The position numbers and the translations under genes are program-made. This document shows positions 29,780-41,902 of a stretch of 44,284 nucleotides of DNA, in pieces (the stretch's first letter is position 1; the number at the start of each line of letters is the position of its first letter). Under the pieces are notes generated by a model, which saw only the letters and a program-made list of their open reading frames with translations, did not search any database and was not told the DNA's origin. The stretch spans positions 1 to 44,284 of the forward strand of contig OUQQ01000177.1 in NCBI GenBank assembly GCA_900404475.1, read 5' to 3'. This DNA is from Spongospora subterranea. Taxonomy: Eukaryota; Endomyxa; Phytomyxea; Plasmodiophorida; Plasmodiophoridae.

Positions 29780-31713
29780 ATGAAAACTGTCGTCTCCTCC
29801 AAACATCCTGTGGATCTAATCCGAAGTCGCCTCAATCCTGAAACGCGTATAGCTCTATGTTGCCTGATATTCGGGAGCATCGCGTTGTCGTATTTTGTCG
29901 TACTAACAATTGCTGTTGCGGGAGATGGATCAAGACCGGAACCGATCGGATGCACTAGTGGTATGTTGAATCTGTCCCATCCCCCCTTGATATCGCGCCA
30001 ATCTCACACAATATCAGTTATGAACTGGGATATATATTCCACCTGTGGGGTCAATGTCCAGAACTGCTATCCGTTAACATCGTCATGGAACAGGTTCATA
30101 TCATTGACCCATCTGATTCCCTTTCACCTCTCCTCATCGTCATCCTTTGTATTCAGATTCCGTTGCCCTCGTTCCTGTATGAGTGCTTATGCCCCATTGA
30201 CCCCAAGTCGGTCCATATCAACCGATTTCCCGATCAATAGTCTTTGCTGATTTCGACTGTTTCCTTCAGTTGGAAGCGGCCCATATCGCTCCGATTCTGG
30301 TATATGTTTGGCGGCTCTACACAGCGGTGCAATTAGTGCCCAGGGAGGATGTTTTATGGCCAGGAGGTCTGGCCCGGCCAAGTTCTTCAAGAAATCAACC
30401 AGTAATGGTGTCACAACCGGTATAATTCCCTACGATGATCGACACAATTTCCCCCATTGACATCCCGCTTCTGATTGAGACAGAGGAGTTCCCAGCTCCG
30501 TTCCCGTTAACATACGAGGTCGCACCTGATCACGATAGTAAGAACTGCACCGATCTTGGATTCCCGATCATCCTGCCCACATTGCTCATCGCCTTTATGG
30601 CATTGATCCTGATCGGGATGTCGGAACGGTTTATCTGGATCGCATTGGTTGTCAATGGAGCAATCTATTCAGCTGGTCCAATCTCCCAGAACCAATCTAT
30701 TGGTCTAGTGTCAGCTCAGCTTCAGAATTGCATCGTCCCGTTGATAATCGTCTGTTGGCTTCTTTGGGATCATGGTGGATCTGATCATTTCGTTGGTGTT
30801 GAACACGCCCCAGTCCACCTATTCATGTTCTATATCTTCCCGTTCTTCATCGTGATGCATATGGACTATATTCACGCGATCAACAGGAATCTCGACCTGA
30901 TCCTCGATAAGCGCCTGTTGAAAGTCAGGAACGCATATTCCCTGATGTTTATTGGATCATTACTCATTGGATGTGTAATCGCCCTTGTCTATCTGATCAA
31001 ACGGGCTCGTCGTCACCTCAAACTCTGGCCCACAATGGTCAGGCAATGCCAGTTCGTCATCCCCATCATCACGGCCATCGTTTTCTTCGGTTTGTCCATA
31101 CCGGACGCGTCGATTCACGTTCATCACTACATATTTGGATTATGTGGTTGGGGTTTAGTCGCTCTATCCCTTCCCGCCAATCGCTACACCATGATCATGC
31201 AATCTGTATTGCTCGCATTGATCGTGAATGGAGTTGCAATATGGGGAATGGCGCCACCATACGACATAGGGGATGGGCCAGTTGAACCGGTCCAATCTAG
31301 TTGGAAACCGAATATTCAATTGAAGAATATCGCCAACAGCTCGGATGACCTAATCCCGATTGGAACGTCCTGGGTTCCGGCTCATGGTGGCAATGTCACC
31401 ATATATTCAATCAAGTTCAATGATGTTGAAGTCTACCGAGGATCCGACTCCAGATTTACAATGCCCCAGGTTGAGACTGGCGATCGGTAAGCGATAGATG
31501 GGCATCTGATGTCGGACGATGATCACATCAACGTGTTGTGTCTGTAGATATGTCCATAATGTGTGTGTCTCACAAGTATCTCGTGAAACCGTTCATTCAT
31601 GTGAAGGCCGACTCGAGTTCCGCTTCAGAAGGAATCCGACAGCTTATGGGAGTGACAACACCACACACCCGACAATTGAGATTGTCATAAAGGAATCGCT
31701 AGATCAGCTGTAA
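29780..31713 (+). CDS. Multi-pass membrane protein with HVHHY motif, function unknown
   Basis: ATG at 29780. N-terminal cytosolic segment then a first helix (LSYFVVLTIAVAG), Cys-containing loop, and after an intron (gtggtatg...atatcag) YELGYIFHLWGQCPELLSVN. A 59-bp intron then joins IDPKS to LEAAHIAPILVYVWRLYTAV. The long exon from 30435 contributes about seven helices (LPTLLIAFMALILIGMSE; IVPLIIVCWLLW; YIFPFFIVMH; YSLMFIGSLLIGCVIALVYL; FVIPIITAIVFFG) and the motif SIHVHHYIFGLCGWGLVALS followed by SVLLALIVNGVAIWG. A HxHHxxxG...NGxAxWG arrangement occurs in uncharacterised protist membrane proteins, as I recall; this is not a functional assignment. The C-terminal ~100 residues are soluble, with an acceptor at 31549 joining GDR|YVHNVCVSQVS. 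One junction near 30400-30480 is unresolved. Convergent with the ARM gene. Confidence 0.72.
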
Positions 31714-31739
31714 TGATCCATTAAAACACATAACGGTTC

Positions 31740-34211
31740 TTAATCGTTGAACTTTAACTCGCCATCCTCGTCTGAATCATGCTGGCTGTCGGGTTTAGCT
31801 GTCAATCGTGCCAGACCTGATCTATACACGATCAGGGCGCTCAACGATCGAACCCATTCGTCCCTGAGCTCTGTGGTTGGGGCCTCAACCGCCAATCTGC
31901 GCCCGTTCTTCATGAACACGGCGAACGACAGCGCCTCGCTGGCCGATGCAAACATCATGGAATCCCTCAACAGTTCGGGTGAACATTTCCCTGCGACGAC
32001 GCTCTCACAATTATCCATGAATAGCGAATGCGGCTTCTTGTTCGACTCTTTCCAGACGAGGAATCTGAGATCGGTTGAGACAAACACGTTCCGCTTCCTT
32101 GGTGGTGCTGTTTTGCAATGTTTATTGAGAACGCCACCGGCTAATAAACCCCAACGAGTTAGGAACCATTCGACGAAAACCAATAAGGTGAACCCACCTG
32201 TCAAAAACAGACGAACATTCTGTTCTAGTTCTGGAAGTTTGAACCCATCTACTGACGTCATGGCCTTGTTGTTGTATTTCGTCCGACTATTGACCACAAC
32301 CGTCGACTCCATCTCGTGAATGAAATCGTTGGCACATTTGGCGACCCGTTTATCAGCCGAGTGTTGGAACCGCAATGTCTCAGCCAGCCGTATCGCTCCC
32401 ATGGCCTTCAGCTCATTTCGGGGTTTCAGACTCGTCCTCATCATCTTCCTCAACGTCTCCAGGAGTTCCGAGACGACCACTGGATTCCTGGACTCGTCGC
32501 TCAGGATCCTCAACAATGTTTGTAGGGCTCCTGAGTTGCACAGGATGTCGCTGCCGTTGGCAATCAATGCAGTATCCCCGAATATCGACAGGAATATCTG
32601 TAGGACCGGCGGCTTCATCGTTTGGTACTGGTTGAGAAGGTCCATGAATATTGGTGTGATAGAGCCAGCGACAATCTCCCCAACACCGTCCTGGGACATC
32701 AATCGCGACAGCAGTCGCAACGCGCTCTCGAGCAGAACCGGGTTCAGATTCGGTTGAGCGATGATATAGCTGACCAGGTCCAGAATATGGCTATCGGGGA
32801 TATTGATATTCACCATGTTCATCGTCAGCAGCTCCGATACAACATCCAGAACCAGGCGAACAACGGGTGGGTCGTTGACCAGGTTCGTCCCAACACGAAC
32901 TAGGATCGACAGCAGGTCGACGCTCTCCAATCGGCAGCGGGCGTGATTATCGGTGAGAATACCGGCCATGAGGGTGACAGCTCCACGAGATATGGTGGCG
33001 TTATCAGGGAAGCAGTACATGGCCGAGAGGGACACTGGAATGGAGAACAGCCTGATCATGGGCAACAGCTCGGAATGGGAGTTGGTGAACCGGGAATACA
33101 GGCTGAGGAATATCTGGAGAACACATGTCTGGATCGGGACGTTCTTCGGCTCCTGTTTCGCCACAGACAGAATTGTGGCGACCGCCCTCGTATCCAATAT
33201 CGCCGCCAATGCGCTTTCCGAACAATCCGCTGCGATCTTTCCGATCGTCACCAACCCGACCTGCAGTAGATCGGAATTGTGTTGACGATATTCCATGATC
33301 TTGGTGCAGATGTAGTCCAAGGCGCGGTCACTCAACAGGAGATCGATGTTCTCTTGGCATTGGGCGAACGCGCCAATGGTCATTAGACACTGTTTGATAA
33401 CGGGACCGGACGCCGATCCCGATGATGATTTCAGCACCTCGATGAGAGCGTGGCAGCCGTTGAGATCGGCGACTATTCGCTGCTCGTTGACCCCATTACG
33501 ACAGACGTTCATGATCACGACCAGAGCGCCCTCAACTAGCGTTGGAACTCGCACGAACTTCACCATTCCTTCGATGACGTTCCTAACGCAGCCGGACTCG
33601 ACCATGGCGTTAATATTGTCGGGCGATTGCACAGTGAGATTGGCCAGGGCATAATAGGCGATGTCCAATATCTTGGGATTGGTCTGGTGAACGCTCATGA
33701 CATCGCTGATCATGTCGATCCCGTTGTGGATCCGAACCAAGTCCTTGAAATGCATATTGGCGCTGGAATCGGCCAATAGCGATATTCCCAAAGAGATCAG
33801 GGTGATCGCTGTCATATGTCGGCGAATGGTTTTGATCAGGAGAGAGGGGAGATCGTATTCGACCATGGACACGACCGATTCACTAATCCGGGCGAATACA
33901 GCTATAGATCGTATGGCGTTCTGACACACAATCTCATCCTGAACGGTTCGATGAGGTTCAATGATTGTCAACTGATGATCGGTATAATGGCGAATCTAAT
34001 CTATCCCGACCTTTGAGAATCGCTGTAGGACGATACTCAGCGATTGGTACGCGCCCTGTTCGATGAGGTCGGCGACCAGCTGCCTATTCTGTGATGCATT
34101 CGCCTTGACACCGCGAATCAGCTGCAATAGCCGTATAGCCTCATCCCGATCGATATTGGGTGATGCCAGGTTCGGAAGCGCCGCTCTAATATCGCTATCC
34201 GATTCGGCCAT
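31740..34211 (-). CDS. Armadillo-repeat protein with C-terminal PH-like domain
   Basis: Start ATG at 34211 (MAESDSDIRAALPNLA); an in-frame GTG at 34223 is less likely. Exon 1 ends at 34011, a 39-bp intron (33972-34010) is removed, and one long exon runs to 31740; about 810 aa. From about residue 20 to 560 there are roughly a dozen armadillo-type repeats (LVADLIEQGAYQSLSIVLQR; ILDIAYYALANLTVQSPDNI; ALIEVLKSSSG; LLQVGLVTIGKIAADCSESA; GALQTLLRILSDES). The C-terminal ~150 residues have PH-like features: KRNVFVSTDLRFLVWKE, then LRDEWVRSLSALIVYRSG as the final amphipathic helix with its tryptophan. Between them is a hydrophobic stretch (LLVFVEWFLTRWGLLAGG) that may be an unspliced segment or an insertion. 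Probably a scaffold; the role is unknown. Confidence 0.84.
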
Positions 34212-34370
34212 AACACTGTTCACACAAGCGGCTAATGGATATCGGCACGCGACTCATGAGAAATTGTTCGAGGAAATCGCTATCAGATTCATGATCGAAT
34301 CGCACATCGATGGCGCCTTCTCAATATTCGTGATGGAAATTGAGAATTTTATTGTAGCGATGACGATTGT

Positions 34371-34808
34371 TTAGGCCATGAGGGCGTATTTGCGGATGGG
34401 GAAAGCGGAATCACGCTTAGCCTGTCGGGCCGTCTTCAGCGATAGCTCCGATGGGGTCAGCTTACGGCGCCAAGATCGGGTGGCCTTGACACGCAGATCA
34501 ATAGGTTTGTACTTCTGGCCTTCGTGCTGCTTCCGCAGATGATCTTTCTGGGTCTGGTTGAAGACGGTCAGTACACGAGCGATGCTCTTGCGAACGACCT
34601 TGCTATAGTCAACAAATAAATCGGGTCAATATACACGCGCGGCGATGAAGGGGGAGATCAATATTTACATCTTGGACAGTTTCGAAGCGGAACCGCCGGA
34701 AACTTTGGCGACTCGGAGCTGGGCGAGCTCGTTCTTGAGCTCGTCAAGCTGCTTCAATAGCTCATCTTTGGACTTGGAGCGGAGCTCGTGAGCCTTGACC
34801 TTGACCAT
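34371..34808 (-). CDS. RPL35: 60S ribosomal protein L35 (uL29)
   Basis: Component of the large ribosomal subunit next to the exit tunnel. ATG at 34808: [47 protein letters not shown]. Exon 1 ends at 34669; a 66-bp intron (34603-34668, gtaaatattg...actatag) splits the isoleucine codon, and exon 2 continues [60 protein letters not shown]-stop. The length of 123 aa is exactly as expected for eukaryotic L35. It lies 160 bp downstream of the ARM gene's start on the same strand. Confidence 0.97.
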
Positions 34809-35329
34809 GATTGCAAGGAATCCGATTGCGAGTTTAGGTCAGGGGTGGAGATAAACACCGTCACGGACTCCGCCGTTTTGTGGGATAATGATGAGGTTAG
34901 TGCCGGGCCAATATACTGTATATGGCGCCATCTGACCAGGGATAACACCATGGAATATGGGGCAACTGGATGGGGAGAACGTGTCGATCAGGTCTAGTGG
35001 TCAACACCTCCTGACACGGGATAACACAATGGGATATCGATGAAATGCGTTTATTTTTTATCGGAATTCGAAGATCAGTAAAATAATGGTGTATTGTCAG
35101 AGATTGATTTTCTCTGATTCATCGAAAGAGCACAAGCCCGATCGACCTTCTCACCGATGGAGCGACAAGCCACAAAATTAGCAGAAACAGATCATGCGAA
35201 TAGGCGATCCTGAGCTGAACTTGAGCCCATTTAGATCTCAACACCACAGTTCGCTGGGAAGTAGATTAGACGTTGGGGAGACAATGATTCCTATCTTTAT
35301 TACAGACAATACTGCTGGCGGCGACTGAC
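34809..35329. other. Intergenic, RPL35 upstream region
   Basis: About 520 bp between the L35 start and the 3' end of the coiled-coil gene, same strand. No gene or repeat recognised. It should contain the ribosomal protein promoter, but no element could be assigned. Confidence 0.5.
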
Positions 35330-36824
35330 TCAAGATCTGTCTGATGTCGATGTCCTGGCGATCATCCTGGTCAGTGGTTTACCTGACGACCCCGAGTCCT
35401 CCACGATCGATATAAAGTCGATCAGATAGCTTCCGATAACATCCAACATTTGCTGTATACGCCGGCATGGTCAACGATCGGCTGATCTTGATCAACCGTT
35501 CTTACCTTGGTGATATCTACATTCTCTAATGGGGATTCGTTCTTTTCGGTACTTTCCTCTTCATTACCACTGGAATGTTGAGCTGTTGTTGTAGTAGTTG
35601 TTGTTGTTGCCTCTCGTCCAGCTAGATATTGCTTCAATTGCTCGGAATGTATCAATATTCCACTTTGCCTAGTGCATCTCTGCAATATTATATATCATCA
35701 TTCCCTATCGACCTAACGTCTTCACCGGTACCAACTTGATATAAATTATTGACGGCCATGATGATCACGCTAATCTCCCTGGATCTTTCCGTTTTTTGTC
35801 GTCGCCGCCGATCCTCTTCATTTTCTTTTTGAGAAGTCAATGATTCTGCTCTATTGGGCAATGAGTTCTGACAATTTGGCGACGCCGTTTTGGAGGTACC
35901 TTTCGAGCTCCGATTGAAGTTGGGCAATGCGGTTGTTGAGATTGAGATTGGCAGTTACTTGAGCTTTCGTGTACGATGAGAACTCATTCCTCATTGTCTC
36001 TGAGTTTCCAATCATGCTGTTTTGGCGATCAACAAGATCTATATATCAATTCTGTAAAAAACATTTGACTATTTTTGAAGTAAGTGATTAGAACCTTTAT
36101 ACGCCATATCTAATGCCTGGGAACGGCTCAATATAGACTCCAACGCCGGCCATTCGCTTAAATTCTCATCTTGAACCTACTCCCAGTTAAAACGATTCGA
36201 TTTGATTGAACGGTTCCAGTATGTTTATACCCTGGTTAAAAACGCTTGGTATTGTTCATACTCTCGAACCTGGATCAAGGTGAATGTGTCGCCAAAACAA
36301 CAGGGATTGGCCAACCACCAACCTGTTTCTTCAGTTGTTTACATTGGGTTTGAAGAGTTCTTAAATGCCTCATCCGGGAACGAATTTCTTTCTCCTTGGC
36401 CTGCCTCTGCTTTCGTTCGTCTTGCGCCATACGATCATATTTGATTCTTTTATCGAATTTATCCTAAATGTGGGTTACTCGTTTAGCATATCGACTGTAA
36501 TTCTACTGGTCTTACTTTTAGGAATTTATTGAACTGGACCAATGATTCTTGAAGTTCTAGATCTTTTTTTCGCAGCACATCTTCTCGTCTTCTGAACGCT
36601 TCCGCCTGTTATCGATGATCATTTGCCAACACAATCAATTCAGAATAGGTCTAATAGTTCAGAGATTCTCACAGCACCTTTCGTGCATATTCCTCTTTCT
36701 GTGCATCCAACGCCATTTGAACTTCTTGCATTTGGCGCTGTTTCTCCAGAAGAAGCGTCGCTGGGGATACATGATCCAATGTCAGTTGGGCAGGCAAGTT
36801 TTTGCTTTCAGAATAGTGCTGCAT
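35330..36824 (-). CDS. CCDC42-like coiled-coil protein (DUF4200 family)
   Basis: DUF4200 proteins such as CCDC42/CFAP73 are ciliary or flagellar assembly components. ATG at 36824 (MQHYSESKNLPAQLTLDHVS, then LLLEKQRQMQEVQMALDAQK). Exon 2 gives AEAFRRREDVLRKKDLELQE, SLVQFNKFLK, a hallmark of the family, and exon 3 DKFDKRIKYDRMAQDERKQR, QAKEKEIRSRMRHL. The last exons read MAVNNLYQ|RCTRQSGILIHSEQLKQY, LAGREA, followed by a Thr run from repeated ACA/ACT codons, EEESTEKNESPLENVDITK| and a spliced tail QMLDVIGSYLIDFISIVED, stop at 35330. Middle introns between 36400 and 35930 are only partly resolved. Its presence suggests that this organism makes flagella. Confidence 0.78.
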
Positions 36825-37317
36825 TTTGGTGGCTGATAGGGATGCCCTTGCTGTTCAATCAGGCTTCGTGGTACAGTGATCGATCCAACCATATCGTCAT
36901 TCCGAAATCATATGTTCGACTACCTTTTCGTGGGTCTCAAACGGCTTTTTCCTCTGATCGTTGTTTGTAGTATCAGTTTCAAAATTTTAACGACTGAAAC
37001 TAAAAATGCGATTGATCATTATTGAAAGTCGGTCAAATGGGGAATTAGTCTGTGAGCAGTTTACAATTGTTTTACGTATTATAGAGTATTTGACGTATTT
37101 AATAGTCTCTTGAAATTCGCATTAAGGTCACGATATTCTAGTTCTTGAAAGTACCATTATCAGATGGAGATGTACGTATACATGCGGCAGCTGTATACGG
37201 TCCGACAAATTATTGCATAACCAGCAGAATCCTTGAGGACTCGGCGGTATATCGACTAAAAAGTCAACACGAACGTGTGTGAATGAAAACTCAATAAAAA
37301 AATCGTGCACTGAGAAG
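36825..37317. other. Interval without a supported gene
   Basis: About 490 bp upstream of the coiled-coil gene. No recognisable frame, repeat or RNA gene. Confidence 0.4.
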
Positions 37318-37794
37318 TGAGCCAAAACATATTCGTGCCCCAGGCTGATACGTCTACTTCGGCTATGGTTACCGGTTCGTCCGCCAGAACACGTGATGTT
37401 CCACCGATAAGTCACGGGTGTCACTGCCCTGACCTTAGGCGGCTCTACTACCAGCTCGTCCTCTTCCTCCTCGTCTTCGTCCAATATAGGGTACGACTTG
37501 GCCGCCCGCGAAAGCGGTGGAACATGACGTGTTATGGCGTAACCATTAGATGTGTATCAGCGGGTGAACGGTCAAAGTCGTCAAACCCTTGTCCGATTGT
37601 TCCTCAGTCAACAACACAGTGTTACTGTAACAGTTACGGACATTTCACGTTGCCCAGTAATACTATATCTGGGAGATCTGAACCCGAACAAGGCTGTGCA
37701 GTTACAGTTAGTGAATCACTGTGAAACTATTGATGCAGTTCATCTGGCTCTTATAGTCATTGTAAGTGACGCAATTGAAGTTCGCGGCCCATAA
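37318..37794 (+). CDS. Possible small intron-containing gene, unrecognised
   Basis: Low confidence. Plus-strand open pieces look coding: NIFVPQADTSTSAMV near 37322-37367, a poly-Ser run followed by NIGYDLAARESGG near 37447-37526, and a longer one (37552-37794) with QRVNGQSRQTLVRLFLSQQH, SVTVTVTDISRCPVILYLGD and stop at 37794. No splice chain could be proved. On the opposite strand the poly-Ser codons become an acidic run (DEDEEEEDEL; open 37484-37128), so strand choice is ambiguous. The helicase start lies 66 bp further on. Confidence 0.28.
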
Positions 37795-37860
37795 ATATCT
37801 GATTAAGGTTTTTAATGTCGTTCAGGACCAGGATTGTCGATTCGCTGCCGTTAGACGGCG

Positions 37861-40800
37861 ATGCAGCTCGACATGGGCACGGAATTGGCTGTCCTTTGGC
37901 GACGCCTTGCGCTGCTGGAGGAACATTGCAAAGCCAAAGATGCACAGATAGACGCGCTGACCAACCGCGTCATTGAGCTGGAACAGGTCGTTAAATGTAG
38001 TAGTAGTACGGTAGAAGTGAAACAAGCAGATTTGATTGACGTCCAACCTAAGAAACGGGCAAGGGGCGAGGTGTCTGAAGGGGAACACGTCACTGAAATT
38101 CCAAGCCATGAAATGCCAATGGATGAAGGATCTATCGACCCCTACGTTGATTTAATTTCAAATTCCGACATTGATTCCTATGACGACGCTGTTCAAGTTG
38201 ACGAAGATGAACAGGATCGTCTGGTGCGACAGTTTTCACTGCAACCTATTCTTGCAAGGATGCCAAAGTCTATCAGCCATAAACTGCATCGTCATCAACG
38301 TGTTGGCTGCTCATTTTTATTAAATATCTTGGAAAACAATTCTGGGACATTGTTCGCCGACGCCCTCGGCCTGGGCAAATCATTACAGGTACATCTACAT
38401 TGTGTGACACACGTGAAAATTAACGTTTTAAGTTTTTATATAGGTTTTAACAGCGTTATATATGTTTTGGACTCAACGAACCACATGCAAAATTTTAGTC
38501 GTGATGCCGTCCATCCTTTTATCCCACTGGATTGCGGAAATTCAAAAGTATATGCATATAATGTAATTGTTTTTGTAACTAACATAATGGCGTGATAAGG
38601 TTCAATTCATGGCTTTTGCCTGACGAGAAAGCGTTCGAGGCCCCTTTTTTGATCGATTCGCCGATGACGACCAGTGTACGAATTAGCTGTTTGCAATCCT
38701 GGTGCAGTTCTGGTGGATTATTGTTGTTATCGTATGGAATCTACAAAGAGTTATTGGATGTCGCTGCTGGCAAAGCCATGCTCTGCTACGATCCAGGTGC
38801 TGATGTTCTTGTCCTTGATGAAGGTATTTTAGTTGTTTTGAGTCGCTCTTCCGAGCTTGATTCATGACAGGTCATAAAATCTGCAATCCCAAGACATCCA
38901 GCCATTTCTGCTTGTCGTTATTACGGACTCAACGTAGAATTGTGGTTTCCGGATATCCCCTACAAAATAATCTCCGAGAATTATATTCATTGGTTGAGTT
39001 CGCCAAGTAAGCTTTTCGGCTTGCTTAGCCGACTGGCGGCTGATTTGATACTCACAGTCGTGACAAGTGCCAGCGGATTTTCAAATCATACAGAAACTTT
39101 CAGTTTCTTTTTGAGAATCCCATTGTACGAAACCGAAGTCAAAATGCTTCAAAGGCGCGAGGACGCGCTTTTGTACTATACGACCAACTTCGATCACAGC
39201 AACTTCTATTCCGGCGCGATGGAAAGCTACTGCAACGATTTCTTGCAAAGAAGACGGTTAATCTCACAAACCCGCATTCGAATAATGGTTCTAAACTAAA
39301 CTGGAAAACAGGAGTTGGTAATCTCAATACGCCTGTCATCGGTACAGCGCCAGTTATGGATGAAATTTTTGAGTCAGCGTCGCGGATTGGATGGAATTGT
39401 GATGCATAATGTAGCAACCATGCTGGCTGACCACCCTCAGGTAAAATATCAGCGTTTGAAAAAATAATCTCCTCTCATCGACAATTGCTCTGCAGATAGC
39501 TTATCGTCAGGCGTCAAGCGATCCAACTCTTCCATGTCAGGAATGGCTATCGGAAATCGGTTCCAGTCCTGTGGATATAGAAGACAGTGGCAAAATGGTT
39601 GTTCTAATGTCATTAATTAAGCAGACAAAAGCAGCCGGTGAAAAAATCGTCATTTTTTCCAGGTGGATCAAGGCTCTTTCCTTTGTAGAAGTGTGCTGGT
39701 AATTATTTTTTTAAGTTATGTTGTTAAATTATGTTTTCTGTAGGAATGTATTGCCTCTTTGAGTGAATCTGATAATCATGGTATACGCGCTTTGCGTCTG
39801 GATGGAAGCACCTCTATGCCGGAAAGGAAAACGCTAATCGATGATTTCATGAGTAAATCATCTGATGCGGATTGCTTTTTGATATCGACATTATGTGGGG
39901 AAGGCATCTCACTGGTGGCTGCAAACCGCGTTGTTATACTCGATGTTAACTGGAACCCCAGTGTCGATTTTCAGGTGCTTTTTTGCTACGAAACCATCAG
40001 CGCCGTCTAACAATGGTTTAGGCTGCATACCGCGTATTTCGAATTGGCCAAACCAAACCTGTTTTTATCTATAGATTTGTCATGCACGATATGTTCGAAC
40101 AGATGGTTTTTCAAAGGCAACTAGAAAAAGTCGAAATGACGAACTGGGTTCTCGATAGCAGTGAACAAGATATTGTCAATCCGGTGGATACACGCTGGGC
40201 GGAATTCTCCAAAGAGCCGGCTGCGATTGACACACTCTCAGGACCTGTTTCCGTTGATATTTCAGATTTCGCTCGTGGGGATCAGGTAACGCCCATATCC
40301 ACTGTAATTCTTCTTGTTCATCATGGGATCCAGGTGACGTCGGAAATAATTCGGCAACATGGAGTCGGTCATGAGAAACTATGTCCTTCTAATAGCAAGG
40401 AATGGATAATGTCGGTTACCGAGCTTTCTCTATTATTCAATGACCACATTGAGGCGGATAATTTTGACGATGTCGATGCGGTTATGGCTCGCGAACAGCT
40501 TGAATATGACCAAGTTTATCCTCATGGGACTCCAATACGGGATCCTGTCGTGCACAATGGCCCCAATATGAGCAATCCATCAAGCCCGGCCTCAAACGAC
40601 AAAGTTGTGAACACATCCACTCTCTGCACTGACCAATCCCGCATACCAGTTCCTGAGGTGGTTGCTCAACCTCCGGTTCATAATAGACTTGATTGGAATC
40701 AAAATGCTGATTCCCTGATCGTACTGGGTTCCTGTCCGTTATCTCCCAACTCCATAAGCAATGATGCTTGCCAGCAATACTCTATCAATAATCCATTGAC

Positions 40801-41902
40801 CAAGTCCTCCGTCCTTGAGAACGCCTCAAATTCAGTTTTAGTCGGTCTACAGCCAACAACCACTGATGCCATCGCTCACCCAGAACCCGTCCAGGCTCGC
40901 AACAGTTCTTCTCCGTATTCAGTGGATATCGATGAAACATGCTGGAAAAAGGCTGTCCTGTTGCCGGTCCCAGGAACTCCTTCCATCAGGAGAGACGTTT
41001 CCACGACCTCAATTAACTTCACAACAGACAGGAATCAAGAGTGCGTTAAGGATGTAAATACCGCGTCGTTGCAAAATTATAGCTTCTCGCCACTTCCTAA
41101 GTCTGGCGGAAACGGTTCGCTCCATCATTTTTATGAGAAACCGTTATCGAATCGTGGCTTTCCACCTCATGAAGCCGCTATTGCTGATTTAACGTCATTG
41201 AGTGCTGCTAATCCATTTTCTGGATGGCACAGTTATCGACGTTTCGATGCGTCTAATCACAATCAATCTGTCAAACCCATTGAAAATTTTCGTGAAGTGA
41301 CGTATGATGGTGACAGGTGCCACATCGCCTCGTTCAATCGTGACCGCGATTCCAACCATCAACAGCACAAGCTTCAACTGGAAGCGATTAAAATGAATCC
41401 AGATCATTTTCATAACATTGCTGTTCAACGTCAACGAGTTAGAGATGAACAAGATAGGTCGAGGGCCGGTCTGCTTTCAGACAGCATGAAGTACCGTTCA
41501 GATTCCAACGCTAATCAAGATCGTAATTCCCACCAGAACCATAATAATCAATCAAAGAGAGGTCGAAATCGTGAGCAGGTTCCAAAGCAGCGTAATGCCG
41601 GTCGTAGTCAACAACAACGAGATCGTGAGGCCCAACGTTGTCGTGGTAAGCAGCGAAGCCGGGATTGCGATTCTAATCCAGATCGTGATCATCCACAAGC
41701 TCGTAACAGCGGTGGGCATGCTATCCAGAATCGCGATAGTAAAATGCCTAAGCGGCAAAAAAGCCGGCCAGACCCGCCTCAAAATCGCCCAAGGGTTAAC
41801 CCTGTTCTACCCGAACCGCTGGTATCGGAGCCAGTTCCAATGGCTCCACCTCCTCCATCATCGTCTCATATGACTCCAGCTCGAATGCATGTCCGATTCT
41901 GA
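37861..41902 (+). CDS. SNF2-family helicase, ATRX/RAD54L2 (ARIP4) branch
   Basis: ATP-dependent chromatin remodeller. ATG 37861 is preceded by an in-frame stop in the same exon. N-terminus: coiled-coil-like (LEEHCKAKDAQIDALTNRVI), then a basic stretch KKRARGEV and an acidic region. Helicase motifs: SHKLHRHQRVGCSFLL; motif I ADALGLGKSLQ|VLTALYMFW; KILVVMPSILLSHWIAEIQK; motif II VLVLDEG|HKICNPKTS, split by an intron; motif III IVVSGYPLQNNLRELYSLVE; motifs IV-VI ALRLDGSTSMPERKTLIDDF, LISTLCGEGISLVAANRVVI, DVNWNPSVDFQ|AAYRVFRIGQTKPV. The DEGH box and the GYPLQNNL form (rather than GTPLQNNL) point to the ATRX/RAD54L2 branch. From about 40140 a long exon encodes a low-complexity tail rich in Asn, Gln and Arg (NRDSNHQQHK; RNREQVPKQRNAGRSQQQRD) ending in a proline-rich end. 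About eight introns; some central exon edges are not resolved. No ADD-type zinc finger was seen. Confidence 0.88.

Noticed and set aside
30232..30269. Very short (about 30 bp) introns
   Set aside because: Each candidate had an alternative 59-66 bp intron that keeps frame and fits the other introns better.
31747..34016. Numerous plus-strand frames up to 190 codons
   Set aside because: Shadows of the ARM-repeat coding exon on the opposite strand.
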